Below, piece after piece: positions 7,677-14,931 of a stretch of DNA of 17,949 nt. The translations under genes were made by a program, and so were the position numbers. Below the pieces are notes generated by a model, which was not told where the DNA came from, made no database searches, and saw only the letters and a program-made list of their open reading frames with translations. Position 1 is the first letter of the stretch; every line of letters begins with the position of its first letter. Source of the stretch: CAYSWH01 sp964434775 (GTDB lineage: Bacteria; Patescibacteriota; JACMRA01); assembly GCA_964434775.1 (NCBI GenBank), contig CAYSWH010000038.1, positions 1 through 17,949 on the forward strand. The letters are read 5' to 3'.

Positions 7677-7694
7677 ACCCCTCTCTTGAGGGGT
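7677..7694 (-). terminator. Hairpin between convergent genes, likely terminator of the protease gene
   Basis: A perfect seven-base stem (ACCCCTC pairing with GAGGGGT) closes a four-base loop, in the gap between the TPR and protease stop codons. On the minus strand it lies about 30 bases past the protease stop and is followed by a loosely U-rich stretch; on the plus strand there is no U-tract. It is a notably GC-rich element for this region. Confidence 0.6.
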
Positions 7695-7723
7695 AGAATA
7701 GTCAAAACACTCACTTAAGGCAA

Positions 7724-9262
7724 CTACCGATAATTTGAGTTATTCGAACTATTTCCTTGATTGTATTCTGAACCGTTTGTTGACTCCCTGTTTATATTCG
7801 GGTTATTAGGGTTTTGGTATTTTCTATTTTCTTGGGAGTTATTAAAACTGTTTGGCGTTGGTTGATTAAAGTCATTTGTAGAATTTCCATTGGTATTTGG
7901 GTTGCTTTGATTGGATCCTTGGAAGTTAGTTGGAGTAAAATTGTTATTTGAATTTGGTTGAGGCTGATTTTGCATTCCCTGGTTTGGTTGATAGCCGGTG
8001 TTTTGAGAGGAGTAAAATTGGGTTTGGCTTGGTTGAGACGGGCCGTGCGAGTTAGATTTTGAATTCCGTTTTGATCGTTTTAGCAGCCAGATTATAAATA
8101 GAAAAATAATTAAGAATGGGAAAAACACCAGTCCGATTACTATTAAGAAAAATATAATTATAACAATGCCTGAGAGATTGGTACTCTCTGCTTCATCGCT
8201 ACCTTCTTCTTGGTTGCCTGAGGCTGACTCATTATCGATGTCACTTCCTTGACCCATCTCGTCTTCATTGGTATCTTCATCTAAATCGTTGGATCCATCG
8301 TTTTCATCAAAATTAAAACTGTCTCCATCAAACCCTTCTTCCGGGTAAAAATCAAATTTGTCACTAAGCCTTTCTTTAATCATTTTTTCGATTTCTCGGT
8401 CTACATCGTAATTATACGATCCGTCATCTTTCCTGGTTTCGGGGTGGTATTCTCCGAAGTAATCATCAGGTACGGTTTCAGTATCTTCTTTTTCACTTGC
8501 TTCAAATGCTTCCGGTGGAACATTTTGCTTGAGGTAGTCAAGGTTGTAATCCAGTCTTGAAACAATGTAAGCCGAGCCGTCTCTGCAGTCTTCACTACCT
8601 ACCGGAGAGAAAAAGGCACTGGTTACTCCTACTATCTTATTTCCGTTTTTTTCATAAATCCCGCTACCGCTATCTCCCTGGCAGAAATGAGCAACCCCGT
8701 CAAAATCCAATTCAAAACTATATTCTGTGATATTTTTGATACAAACATCAACTCCGGTTCTGTTCAAGGGTTCCTGATTCTCGTCCAGGCCATATCCTAC
8801 CATGTAGTAATCGCAACCTTCTTTGGGACTATCAATTTTGCCGTATTCAGAAAGATTTACTTTATCTTGGAATTTTATTACTCCTACATCGGCCATACCC
8901 GGATTAAAGCTAAAATCTCTTTCGTTATAGTTAGGAGAGATGTTGTATTCTCTAATTTTTGGAGAACTTGCTTGGAAGTCAGGATTAAAGTTTCCGGTAT
9001 CCCCAAAAACCTGCCTAACATCATCAAGGCAATGAGCAGCTGTTACTGCAGTATCGTCCGTAACAAAATTTATACCGCATGAGCTAAGTTTTCCTTCTCC
9101 AACATCGGCAATCATGTAACCTGATTGTTCATAGTCAGTAGTTGGCTGTCCGTAATACAAAGAGTGAGTCTGAATTGTTCCGTATATGGCAACTAGTATT
9201 GATAACAGAATTAGTAAAGCTCTTCCGGAAAGGATAGCAATAGTTCGAGAAAAGGCTAACAT
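7724..9262 (-). CDS. Membrane-bound trypsin-like (S1) serine protease with Asn-rich cytoplasmic tail
   Basis: This 512-residue protein has five parts. Residues 8-30 are a signal anchor. Residues about 48-247 are a chymotrypsin-fold protease domain with the triad H77 (VTAAHC), D125 (ADVGVIKF) and S198 (GDSGSG); C62/C78 and C194/C226 sit where chymotrypsin has conserved disulfides. Residues 255-361 are a strongly acidic, Asp/Glu/Ser-rich linker. Residues 364-394 are a second membrane segment followed by a basic stop-transfer run (KRSKR). Residues 403-512 are low complexity, rich in Asn, Gln, Ser and Pro. The positive-inside rule puts the protease outside and both ends inside the cell. Eukaryote-like S1 proteases are uncommon in bacteria. 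The ATG at 9262 lies just past a perfect -10 box. The substrate is unknown. Confidence 0.87.
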   Translation of the reverse strand: MLAFSRTIAILSGRALLILLSILVAIYGTIQTHSLYYGQPTTDYEQSGYMIADVGEGKLSSCGINFVTDDTAVTAAHCLDDVRQVFGDTGNFNPDFQASSPKIREYNISPNYNERDFSFNPGMADVGVIKFQDKVNLSEYGKIDSPKEGCDYYMVGYGLDENQEPLNRTGVDVCIKNITEYSFELDFDGVAHFCQGDSGSGIYEKNGNKIVGVTSAFFSPVGSEDCRDGSAYIVSRLDYNLDYLKQNVPPEAFEASEKEDTETVPDDYFGEYHPETRKDDGSYNYDVDREIEKMIKERLSDKFDFYPEEGFDGDSFNFDENDGSNDLDEDTNEDEMGQGSDIDNESASGNQEEGSDEAESTNLSGIVIIIFFLIVIGLVFFPFLIIFLFIIWLLKRSKRNSKSNSHGPSQPSQTQFYSSQNTGYQPNQGMQNQPQPNSNNNFTPTNFQGSNQSNPNTNGNSTNDFNQPTPNSFNNSQENRKYQNPNNPNINRESTNGSEYNQGNSSNNSNYR

Positions 9263-9272
9263 ATAAATTATA

Positions 9273-9278
9273 ATTATA
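9273..9278 (-). promoter_or_regulatory. -10 box of the protease gene
   Basis: On the minus strand TATAAT occurs at 9278-9273, ten bases ahead of the protease ATG, so the transcript would have a leader of only a few bases. A second TATAAT overlaps at 9272-9267. No good -35 box is visible at the expected distance. Confidence 0.4.
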
Positions 9279-9334
9279 CTAAAAGAATTTATGATATATG
9301 AATATTCTTACAGAGAATTATTCTTTTGTAAACA

Positions 9335-11905
9335 TTAAACTTCATTTATTGCTCTGCTTTTACTGAAATATATTCCTTTATCTTTTGAATAATCGACAGT
9401 TATTCTATCAATTTGCTCAGTAGAACCAGAAATTAGAAGGTTGGCCAAAGGATTTTCGACCTCTCTAACAATTGCCCGTTTTAGCGGTCTGGCTCCGAAA
9501 ACAGGGTCGTATCCTGCTTCAGCCAAAAACTCTTTGGCACTTTCGGAAACGTCCAATGCTATGCTTTTGCTTTTTAGTTTGTTCTTAAGCCCGGCAATTT
9601 GTATTTTTACTATTTCTAATATCTCATTCTTTTCTAAAGGTCTAAAAGTAATTATATCGTCTAAACGGTTAATAAATTCAGGTCTGAAGTGCTGAGATAA
9701 ACTATCCAATATTTTTTTTCTGACGTTCTCTTCGGATTGTCCTGATCTTACAGCTTGCAAAACATATTCAGAAGCGATATTAGAAGTTAGGATAATAATA
9801 CTATTTTTAAAGTCAACTGTTCTTCCTTGGCTGTCAGTTAACCTTCCGTCATCTAAAACCTGCAAAAGCACATTAAAAACATCAGTATGAGCCTTCTCAA
9901 CTTCATCCAATAAAATGACACTGTAAGGCTGCCTTCTTACAGCTTCAGTTAATTGTCCTCCTTCTTCATATCCGACATATCCCGGGGGAGCTCCAATTAG
10001 TCTTGCCACGGCATGTTTTTCCATGTATTCACTCATATCCAGTCTGACGAAATTTTTTTCCGAATCAAATAAGAATTTAGCCAAAGTTTTTGCAAGCTCG
10101 GTTTTACCCACTCCTGTAGGTCCCAGAAAAAGAAAACTACCTAAGGGTTTATTCGGATCTTCTAGACCGCTTCTTGATCGACGAATTGCATTTGATACAG
10201 AATTTATAGCCCCCTCTTGGCCAATTACTCGTTTATGTAACTCTTTTTCTAACTCCAAAAGTTTTTCCTTTTCTCCTTGTAAAAGTTTACTAACAGGAAC
10301 CCCTGTCCACTTTGAGACAATATAGGCTATGTTTTCTTCGACTATTTCAAGTTGAATATACTTGCTTGATTCTAATTGGGACTGAAGTAGCTTCAGCTCT
10401 TTCTGTACCTTGGGGAGCTCTCCGTATTTTAATTCGGCAGCCTTGCCTAGATCGTATTCTCTTTCTGCCTGATCAATTTGAACTTTGATCTCATCAAGTT
10501 TTGCTTGTAGATCTTTTACTTGATTAAGTCTTTCTTTTTCGACATTCCATTCAGATTTTTTTTCATTGATTATTTCACTCAAATCTTTCAGCTCTTTCTC
10601 GATTTGTTGTAACCTCTCCTTGGATCCCTTATCCTTTTCCTTTTTTAGGGCTTGTTTTTCTATTTCCAGTTGCAGCTTTTTCTTCTCAAGCAAATATATT
10701 TCTTCCGGACTTGATTCCAATTGCATCCTTAATCTTGAGGCCGCTTCATCAATCAAATCTATAGCCTTGTCCGGCAGTTGCCTTTCAGTTATATATCTAT
10801 GGGATAATGTAGCGGCAGCTATTATAGCATTGTCGCTTACTCTAACGCCATGATGTAATTCATATTTTTCTTTTAATCCTCTTAAAATAGATATTGTTTC
10901 ACTAATCGTAGGCTGATCTATGATAACCGGTTGAAATCTTCTTTCTAAAGCAGCGTCCTTTTCAATTTCTCTGTATTCTTTGAGTGTTGTTGCACCGATC
11001 AAATGAAGCTCACCTCTAGCTAAAGCAGGCTTAAGCATATTTCCGGCATCCGGGGAACCTTCAGTTTTTCCTGCTCCTACTATTGTATGAAGTTCGTCTA
11101 TGAATAGTAATATTTCTCCTTCACTCTTGGTTACTTCACTGATTATAGATTTAAGCCTTTCTTCGAATTCTCCTCGGAACTTTGCACCGGCGAGTAGTGA
11201 ACTAATTTCTAATGATATTATTTTTTTATTTTTTAAGCCGTCCGGTATGTCCCCGTTGATAATTCTTTGAGCCAAGCCTTCAACTACCGCTGTTTTTCCT
11301 ACACCCGGCTCACCTATTAATACAGGGTTATTTTTAGTTCTTCTTAGGAGTATCTGAATTGTTCTTCTTATTTCTTCATCTCTTCCGATAATCGGGTCAA
11401 TTTTTCCGTCTTTTGCTCGTTGAGTTAGATCGAGTCCATATTTTTCCAGAGCTTGCAAGTTATCCTCTCCGCTTCTTGAGTGTATATTTTGATTTCTGCG
11501 TTGTTTCTTCATAGCTTCTTTTAATTTTGTTGTTTCAGGAATTTTAGATTTCTTTGTATAATTTTTCAAGACTGCGGTTAGTAAAGTATCACTTCCTATG
11601 AAAGAATCGCCGATTTCTTTTGCTAAGGATTCACTATCAGACAGGACTTTTTGTAGATACGGACTTAATCTTTGACCGTGTTCTTGACTTACTTTCGGCA
11701 TTTCCTCAATTTCTGCAAGAACCTTCTCTTTTAAATCGGATATGTTCCCCCCGGCCAATTCATATGTTCTAGAGGCAGCCGGCTCGTTTAACAAAGCACT
11801 TATCAAATGTTCAGATTCGATAAGGTGATTTTGCTTGTTTACAGCTAATTTTTGTGCTTCTTGAATACTATTTATTGCTTGTTCGGTGAATTTGCTTAAT
11901 TCCAT
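9335..11905 (-). CDS. clpB: ATP-dependent disaggregase ClpB (Hsp104 family)
   Basis: This 856-residue AAA+ chaperone forms hexamers that pull proteins out of aggregates, working with DnaK. The Clp N domain spans 1-145. The first ATPase domain has Walker A GEPGVGKT (198-205) and Walker B LLFIDELH. A long coiled-coil middle domain (about 395-525), which separates ClpB from ClpA and ClpC, links to DnaK in characterised members. The second ATPase domain has Walker A GPTGVGKT (595-602), Walker B VILLDEVEKAH and the sensor region FRPEFINRLDD (740-750). Length and architecture are normal and no ClpP-binding IGF loop is apparent. It starts at the ATG at 11903-11905. I see no CIRCE element; a pair of direct repeats (TTATACGAA) in the divergent upstream region is a candidate operator. 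Only 72 bases separate its stop from the protease start, so the two could share a transcript. Confidence 0.97.
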   Translation of the reverse strand: MELSKFTEQAINSIQEAQKLAVNKQNHLIESEHLISALLNEPAASRTYELAGGNISDLKEKVLAEIEEMPKVSQEHGQRLSPYLQKVLSDSESLAKEIGDSFIGSDTLLTAVLKNYTKKSKIPETTKLKEAMKKQRRNQNIHSRSGEDNLQALEKYGLDLTQRAKDGKIDPIIGRDEEIRRTIQILLRRTKNNPVLIGEPGVGKTAVVEGLAQRIINGDIPDGLKNKKIISLEISSLLAGAKFRGEFEERLKSIISEVTKSEGEILLFIDELHTIVGAGKTEGSPDAGNMLKPALARGELHLIGATTLKEYREIEKDAALERRFQPVIIDQPTISETISILRGLKEKYELHHGVRVSDNAIIAAATLSHRYITERQLPDKAIDLIDEAASRLRMQLESSPEEIYLLEKKKLQLEIEKQALKKEKDKGSKERLQQIEKELKDLSEIINEKKSEWNVEKERLNQVKDLQAKLDEIKVQIDQAEREYDLGKAAELKYGELPKVQKELKLLQSQLESSKYIQLEIVEENIAYIVSKWTGVPVSKLLQGEKEKLLELEKELHKRVIGQEGAINSVSNAIRRSRSGLEDPNKPLGSFLFLGPTGVGKTELAKTLAKFLFDSEKNFVRLDMSEYMEKHAVARLIGAPPGYVGYEEGGQLTEAVRRQPYSVILLDEVEKAHTDVFNVLLQVLDDGRLTDSQGRTVDFKNSIIILTSNIASEYVLQAVRSGQSEENVRKKILDSLSQHFRPEFINRLDDIITFRPLEKNEILEIVKIQIAGLKNKLKSKSIALDVSESAKEFLAEAGYDPVFGARPLKRAIVREVENPLANLLISGSTEQIDRITVDYSKDKGIYFSKSRAINEV

Positions 11906-11982
11906 ATTTTTTTTAGTTAAAATGACTAATTTTTCTTCTTTGTCAATCTTTTTTCAGATTGCTAATATAATAGAGTAAATAG

Positions 11983-12008
11983 TTATACGAAATGTGACAT
12001 TATACGAA
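11983..12008. repeat. Direct repeat TTATACGAA x2 upstream of clpB
   Basis: The nine-base word TTATACGAA occurs at 11983-11991 and again at 12000-12008, 17 bases apart start to start, between clpB and the divergent gene. The spacing, somewhat under two helical turns, and its location suggest a possible regulator-binding site. Confidence 0.4.
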
Positions 12009-12028
12009 GTCATTAAATTTTTAATTTC

Positions 12029-12057
12029 TTGACAATGGTTTTAAGAAACTATACATT
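12029..12057 (+). promoter_or_regulatory. Promoter of the 12080 gene
   Basis: A perfect TTGACA (12029-12034) is followed after 17 bases by TACATT (12052-12057). The open frame could formally start with this TTG, but reading it as a -35 box and starting translation at the ATG at 12080 is more economical. Confidence 0.55.
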
Positions 12058-12079
12058 AACATTTCATCATAAAATTATT

Positions 12080-12883
12080 ATGAACATTAACCATATAGTT
12101 TTACCTGACGGCTCGGAATATCAAGAGATATATTTAAGTGTAGAGGATTTGAATAATCAAAAAACTGCTTTTCATTTGGAAGAAATCTTTCGATTAAAGG
12201 AGGGGCGGGAGATAAGATTGATGACAGATAATTATTTACAAAGTAATTTAAAATCGCTTTTGGAAATTGTTCAGAAGAACTTAGGTTATAATTTAAAGGT
12301 TAAACCCTGGCTTACGGATTTTTTTGTAAAAGAAAAACAGGATCATAATATTTCGGAGCAGAATAGTCAGGTTAGTTGGCCGGTATATGAAAATCAAGGA
12401 TTTAACTATTCAAAAATTAGCCCCACAGACCAGAAAAGAGTAAGTATTATTCGAGATTATATGTTCGGAAGCTTTGGACATGAAATAGTTTACCGTGAAG
12501 GAGAAAAACTATGGCAGAAAAAAGAGCGTAAAATAAACCAAATAGAAAAAAACTTTGAAAGGAGTTTGGATTTTGAAAAGAATTCAATTTTTTTAATTGA
12601 AAAAGGTAGTTTACCGGTTGCTACTTATACAATTGCTAAACTGGAAAATCGTAATGAAATTCAGTTTCATTCCGTGGCCGGCAAAACTTTTCAGATTGAA
12701 GATTATAAGGTTAAGGGTAAGATGAACATTATTTTAGCTTCATTAAAAGACGTTTTTGAAAACTACTTTCCGGAAATAAGCAGATTAACATTTACTTGCA
12801 GTAAACCAAAAGTGAGTGAACTTTATTTGGCAGGCGGATTCGAATTAAATGGAGAAAGGCGAGCATACAAATTTTCGGATTAG
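12080..12883 (+). CDS. Protein of unknown function, possibly with a GNAT-like C-terminal fold
   Basis: This 267-residue soluble protein is not one I recognise. The N-terminal half (to about 85) is mixed alpha/beta and charged. The middle carries a polar region and a basic stretch (KLWQKKERK). The C-terminal 90 residues alternate strands and helices in a way reminiscent of GNAT acetyltransferases: a strand with IFLIEKGSLPVATYTI, a helix around GKMNIILASLKDVF, and a closing VSELYLAGGFELNGERR that resembles the 'Y...GF...G' end of that fold. The acetyl-CoA-binding loop (Q/RxxGxG/A) is not clear, so activity cannot be claimed. No signal peptide or membrane segment is present. I start at the ATG at 12080 rather than the upstream TTG, which overlaps a -35 box. 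The pilin-like genes follow under their own promoter. Confidence 0.65.
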   Translation: MNINHIVLPDGSEYQEIYLSVEDLNNQKTAFHLEEIFRLKEGREIRLMTDNYLQSNLKSLLEIVQKNLGYNLKVKPWLTDFFVKEKQDHNISEQNSQVSWPVYENQGFNYSKISPTDQKRVSIIRDYMFGSFGHEIVYREGEKLWQKKERKINQIEKNFERSLDFEKNSIFLIEKGSLPVATYTIAKLENRNEIQFHSVAGKTFQIEDYKVKGKMNIILASLKDVFENYFPEISRLTFTCSKPKVSELYLAGGFELNGERRAYKFSD

Positions 12884-12895
12884 AAAAAGTGTTGA

Positions 12896-12924
12896 TTGAC
12901 TTAATCCCTGATATGAAGTATAAT
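12896..12924 (+). promoter_or_regulatory. Strong promoter of the pilin-like genes, probably leaderless
   Basis: TTGACT (12896-12901) and a perfect TATAAT (12919-12924) have a 17-base spacer. The ATG at 12933 begins only eight bases after the -10 box, about where transcription itself should start. Confidence 0.75.
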
Positions 12925-12932
12925 TATACTAG

Positions 12933-13463
12933 ATGTCAAGATTATTTCTAAGAAAATTTTTCTCCGGTATTATTAATCTAAGCATAATGATAATCTCAGT
13001 TCTTGCTTTCAGTCACTTGGCAAACATGTCGGTTATGGCCCAACAACATCAAGAAAATGCTGCTTGCAAAGATGCCGCAAATTTGGATCCTTTTAGTCAA
13101 TTGGCCAACCCCTCTTTTGAATTAATTCCTCAAGAATGCTCCGCTCCGGGGGGAAAAGCAGTAGCATTACCTCTTAGGTATTTACCGTATGTTTTAGTTA
13201 GGGGTTATGGAATTTTATCAGTTACTGCCATATATTTATTTGCTTTTTCCATTCTTTTCGGGGGTTTAATTTACGCGGCATCTTCATTTATGGGGGAAAG
13301 ATTTGCTCAAAGGGCCTTAGAATTAATAACCAAAACATTTTGGGCAATGACCTTTGTCTTGCTTGCTTATTTAATTGTTTACACAATGGCTAGTGCTGCA
13401 GGTTTAGATAATATTGACCAAATAGAATTTGAAAATAATGACGCCTTTACAACCATTTATTAA
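12933..13463 (+). CDS. Type IV secretion pilin-like membrane protein, single two-helix unit
   Basis: This 176-residue protein has a signal peptide with likely cleavage after MSVMA (residue 36). A short Cys-containing segment follows (C45, C69), then two membrane helices (about 92-117 and 131-154) and an acidic C-terminal tail. The helix pair separated by a short polar loop (LFGGLIYAASSFMGERFAQRALELITK) matches the layout of VirB2/TrbC-like pilins, a family frequent in Patescibacteria genomes. No secretion ATPase or other conjugation gene is in the window, so membership of a working secretion machine is not shown. The next gene carries four copies of a similar unit and starts seven bases after this stop, so the pair is probably one operon. 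Assignment rests on topology and motif, not on strong sequence identity. Confidence 0.6.
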   Translation: MSRLFLRKFFSGIINLSIMIISVLAFSHLANMSVMAQQHQENAACKDAANLDPFSQLANPSFELIPQECSAPGGKAVALPLRYLPYVLVRGYGILSVTAIYLFAFSILFGGLIYAASSFMGERFAQRALELITKTFWAMTFVLLAYLIVYTMASAAGLDNIDQIEFENNDAFTTIY

Positions 13464-13470
13464 AAAATAT

Positions 13471-14781
13471 ATGAGATATTATAAATACTTCAAAAAAATT
13501 TTTAATGTCGCTGTAAAATTCGGCAGCATATTTTTTCTGGGTATTCTTATGTTTTCAGCCATTGTCGATTCGAATGCACAACAGATTCAGATCGGAAGCG
13601 ATGGTCTTTTAAAAGAGGAAAGTCTGAATGGAAGTTTTGTGATACCTCCTAACTTATATTCTCAAGTAAGCTGGAGTGCTTTAAACCCTTTTCGTTCATT
13701 TAATGCCCTAATCTGTCCACTACAAAATCCTCCTGCCGGGTGTAACGGGTTTTTGAATGCTGTTGCGGGATATATGGTAAATATTGCAGGAATGATTGCA
13801 ATTTTCGGGTTAATATGGGGCGGATATCAGTATATGACCGCCAGCTTTAGAGGGAGTGGAGAAGGCACTGCTCAAGGAATGATTACGATCAGAAGATCCT
13901 TGTTAGGTTTGACGGTTGTAATGGTAGCAATTCCCTTTATTAGTAATGCTTTTTTGCCAATATTTAGCAGCTCAGGAATAAACGTTGCACCTTTGGTAAA
14001 TTGGATTACTACGAATATTATTGGCAGTATGACTGGACTAGCATCGGTATTTGCAATGTTAGCTATAGTTTACGGAGGGTATCAATATCTTGATGTGATG
14101 GGTTTTTTGGGCGGCGGAAATAATCAAGAAGGAGGTTTAAGAAATATTCGATACGGGGTTATAGGTTTAACTGCAGTACTAATTGCTCAGCCTATTGTAG
14201 AAATATATACTAATGCTACTGCCGGAACAGGAGGTCAGTTAAATAGTGTTGGGATAAACGCTCTCGTTACCGGTTTATACGCTTTTATTGAGACAAATGT
14301 TGTTGATAATATGATTACCATATCATCAATACTTTCCGTCTTTGCCATAGTTTACGGAGGATATCTTTATTTGGATGTCTTTAACTTTTTAGGAGGTGGG
14401 GGTAGGCAAGAAGGAGGTATGCGCACAATTCAGTTTGGGATAGTAGGTTTACTTGCTACTTTGTTGGCCAAGCCGGTAATAAACCTTTTTGTCAGTTCGC
14501 AAAATGCAGTAACCAACCAATTGGATCTTGGGACTTTAGCTTCGAATATTGCTCTTTTTTTCGCCAGTTTTATAAATCTTCTGTTTATACCTCTATCCTC
14601 TATTTTGACGGTAGTGGCCTTTGTAGTAGCCGGTTATTACTACATTTTTGCCGGAGATGATTCTTATAGAGCCAGGTCCGCCAGCCAGTATGCATATTAC
14701 GGAGTTTTTGGCCTGTTAACCATACTTTTCTCTTATACTATCGTTCAAATACTGGTTTTTCTGATACCTCAAATTATTTAA
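13471..14781 (+). CDS. Pilin-like membrane protein with four tandem two-helix units
   Basis: This 436-residue protein has a signal peptide (basic start, hydrophobic core, likely cleavage after SNA near residue 36). A short exported region carries a CPLQNPPAGC pair of cysteines. Four repeated units follow, each a helix ending in a [GA]GYxY signature, a polar loop, and a second helix containing a GL pair. The signatures lie at residues 117 (GGYQY), 202 (GGYQY), 296 (GGYLY) and 387 (AGYYY), giving spacings of 85, 94 and 91 residues and eight predicted membrane helices. Each unit resembles a VirB2/TrbC-like secretion pilin. Repeats 2 and 3 share GGGxxQEGGxRxIxxGxxGL and are clearly alike in DNA too. 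I start at the ATG at 13471, just after the previous stop; an ATG at 13438 and a TTG at 13429 extend the frame upstream into the previous gene. Confidence 0.7.
   Translation: MRYYKYFKKIFNVAVKFGSIFFLGILMFSAIVDSNAQQIQIGSDGLLKEESLNGSFVIPPNLYSQVSWSALNPFRSFNALICPLQNPPAGCNGFLNAVAGYMVNIAGMIAIFGLIWGGYQYMTASFRGSGEGTAQGMITIRRSLLGLTVVMVAIPFISNAFLPIFSSSGINVAPLVNWITTNIIGSMTGLASVFAMLAIVYGGYQYLDVMGFLGGGNNQEGGLRNIRYGVIGLTAVLIAQPIVEIYTNATAGTGGQLNSVGINALVTGLYAFIETNVVDNMITISSILSVFAIVYGGYLYLDVFNFLGGGGRQEGGMRTIQFGIVGLLATLLAKPVINLFVSSQNAVTNQLDLGTLASNIALFFASFINLLFIPLSSILTVVAFVVAGYYYIFAGDDSYRARSASQYAYYGVFGLLTILFSYTIVQILVFLIPQII
14065..14418 (+). repeat. Intragenic duplication between repeat units 2 and 3
   Basis: The segments 14065-14136 and 14347-14418 align without gaps at a period of 282 bases, beginning with the shared ATAGTTTACGGAGG and ending with CAAGAAGGAGGT; by hand about 53 of 72 bases match. 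Confidence 0.75.
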
Positions 14782-14931
14782 TTTAAAAATACAATACTAT
14801 TCGCCATCATATTTATTTATTCTTAGTATAGTTAATTTATTTTGCAATTATTATCTTTTAAATCTTAAATTGACAAAAAGTAAATAAAATCGAAGAATTT
14901 GTTTTATCACTAAACAATAATTATTAAAATA

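Noticed and set aside
9300..9323. An imperfect hairpin (GAATATTCT against AGAATTATTC) between clpB and the protease gene as terminator
   Set aside because: The stem is AT-rich with a bulge, and on the clpB strand it is not followed by a U-tract.
9441..10853. Plus-strand open frames opposite clpB
   Set aside because: They lie antisense to a strongly conserved gene and their translations resemble no protein; they are shadows of clpB codon structure.
11981..12010. A loxP-like string in which TATACGAA words flank a short spacer
   Set aside because: The two copies are direct, not inverted as in loxP, the arms are too short and no recombinase gene is near; it is better read as a possible operator.
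14782..14931. A SAM or SAH riboswitch upstream of ahcY
   Set aside because: The region is almost entirely A and T and contains none of the GC-rich paired elements these riboswitches need.
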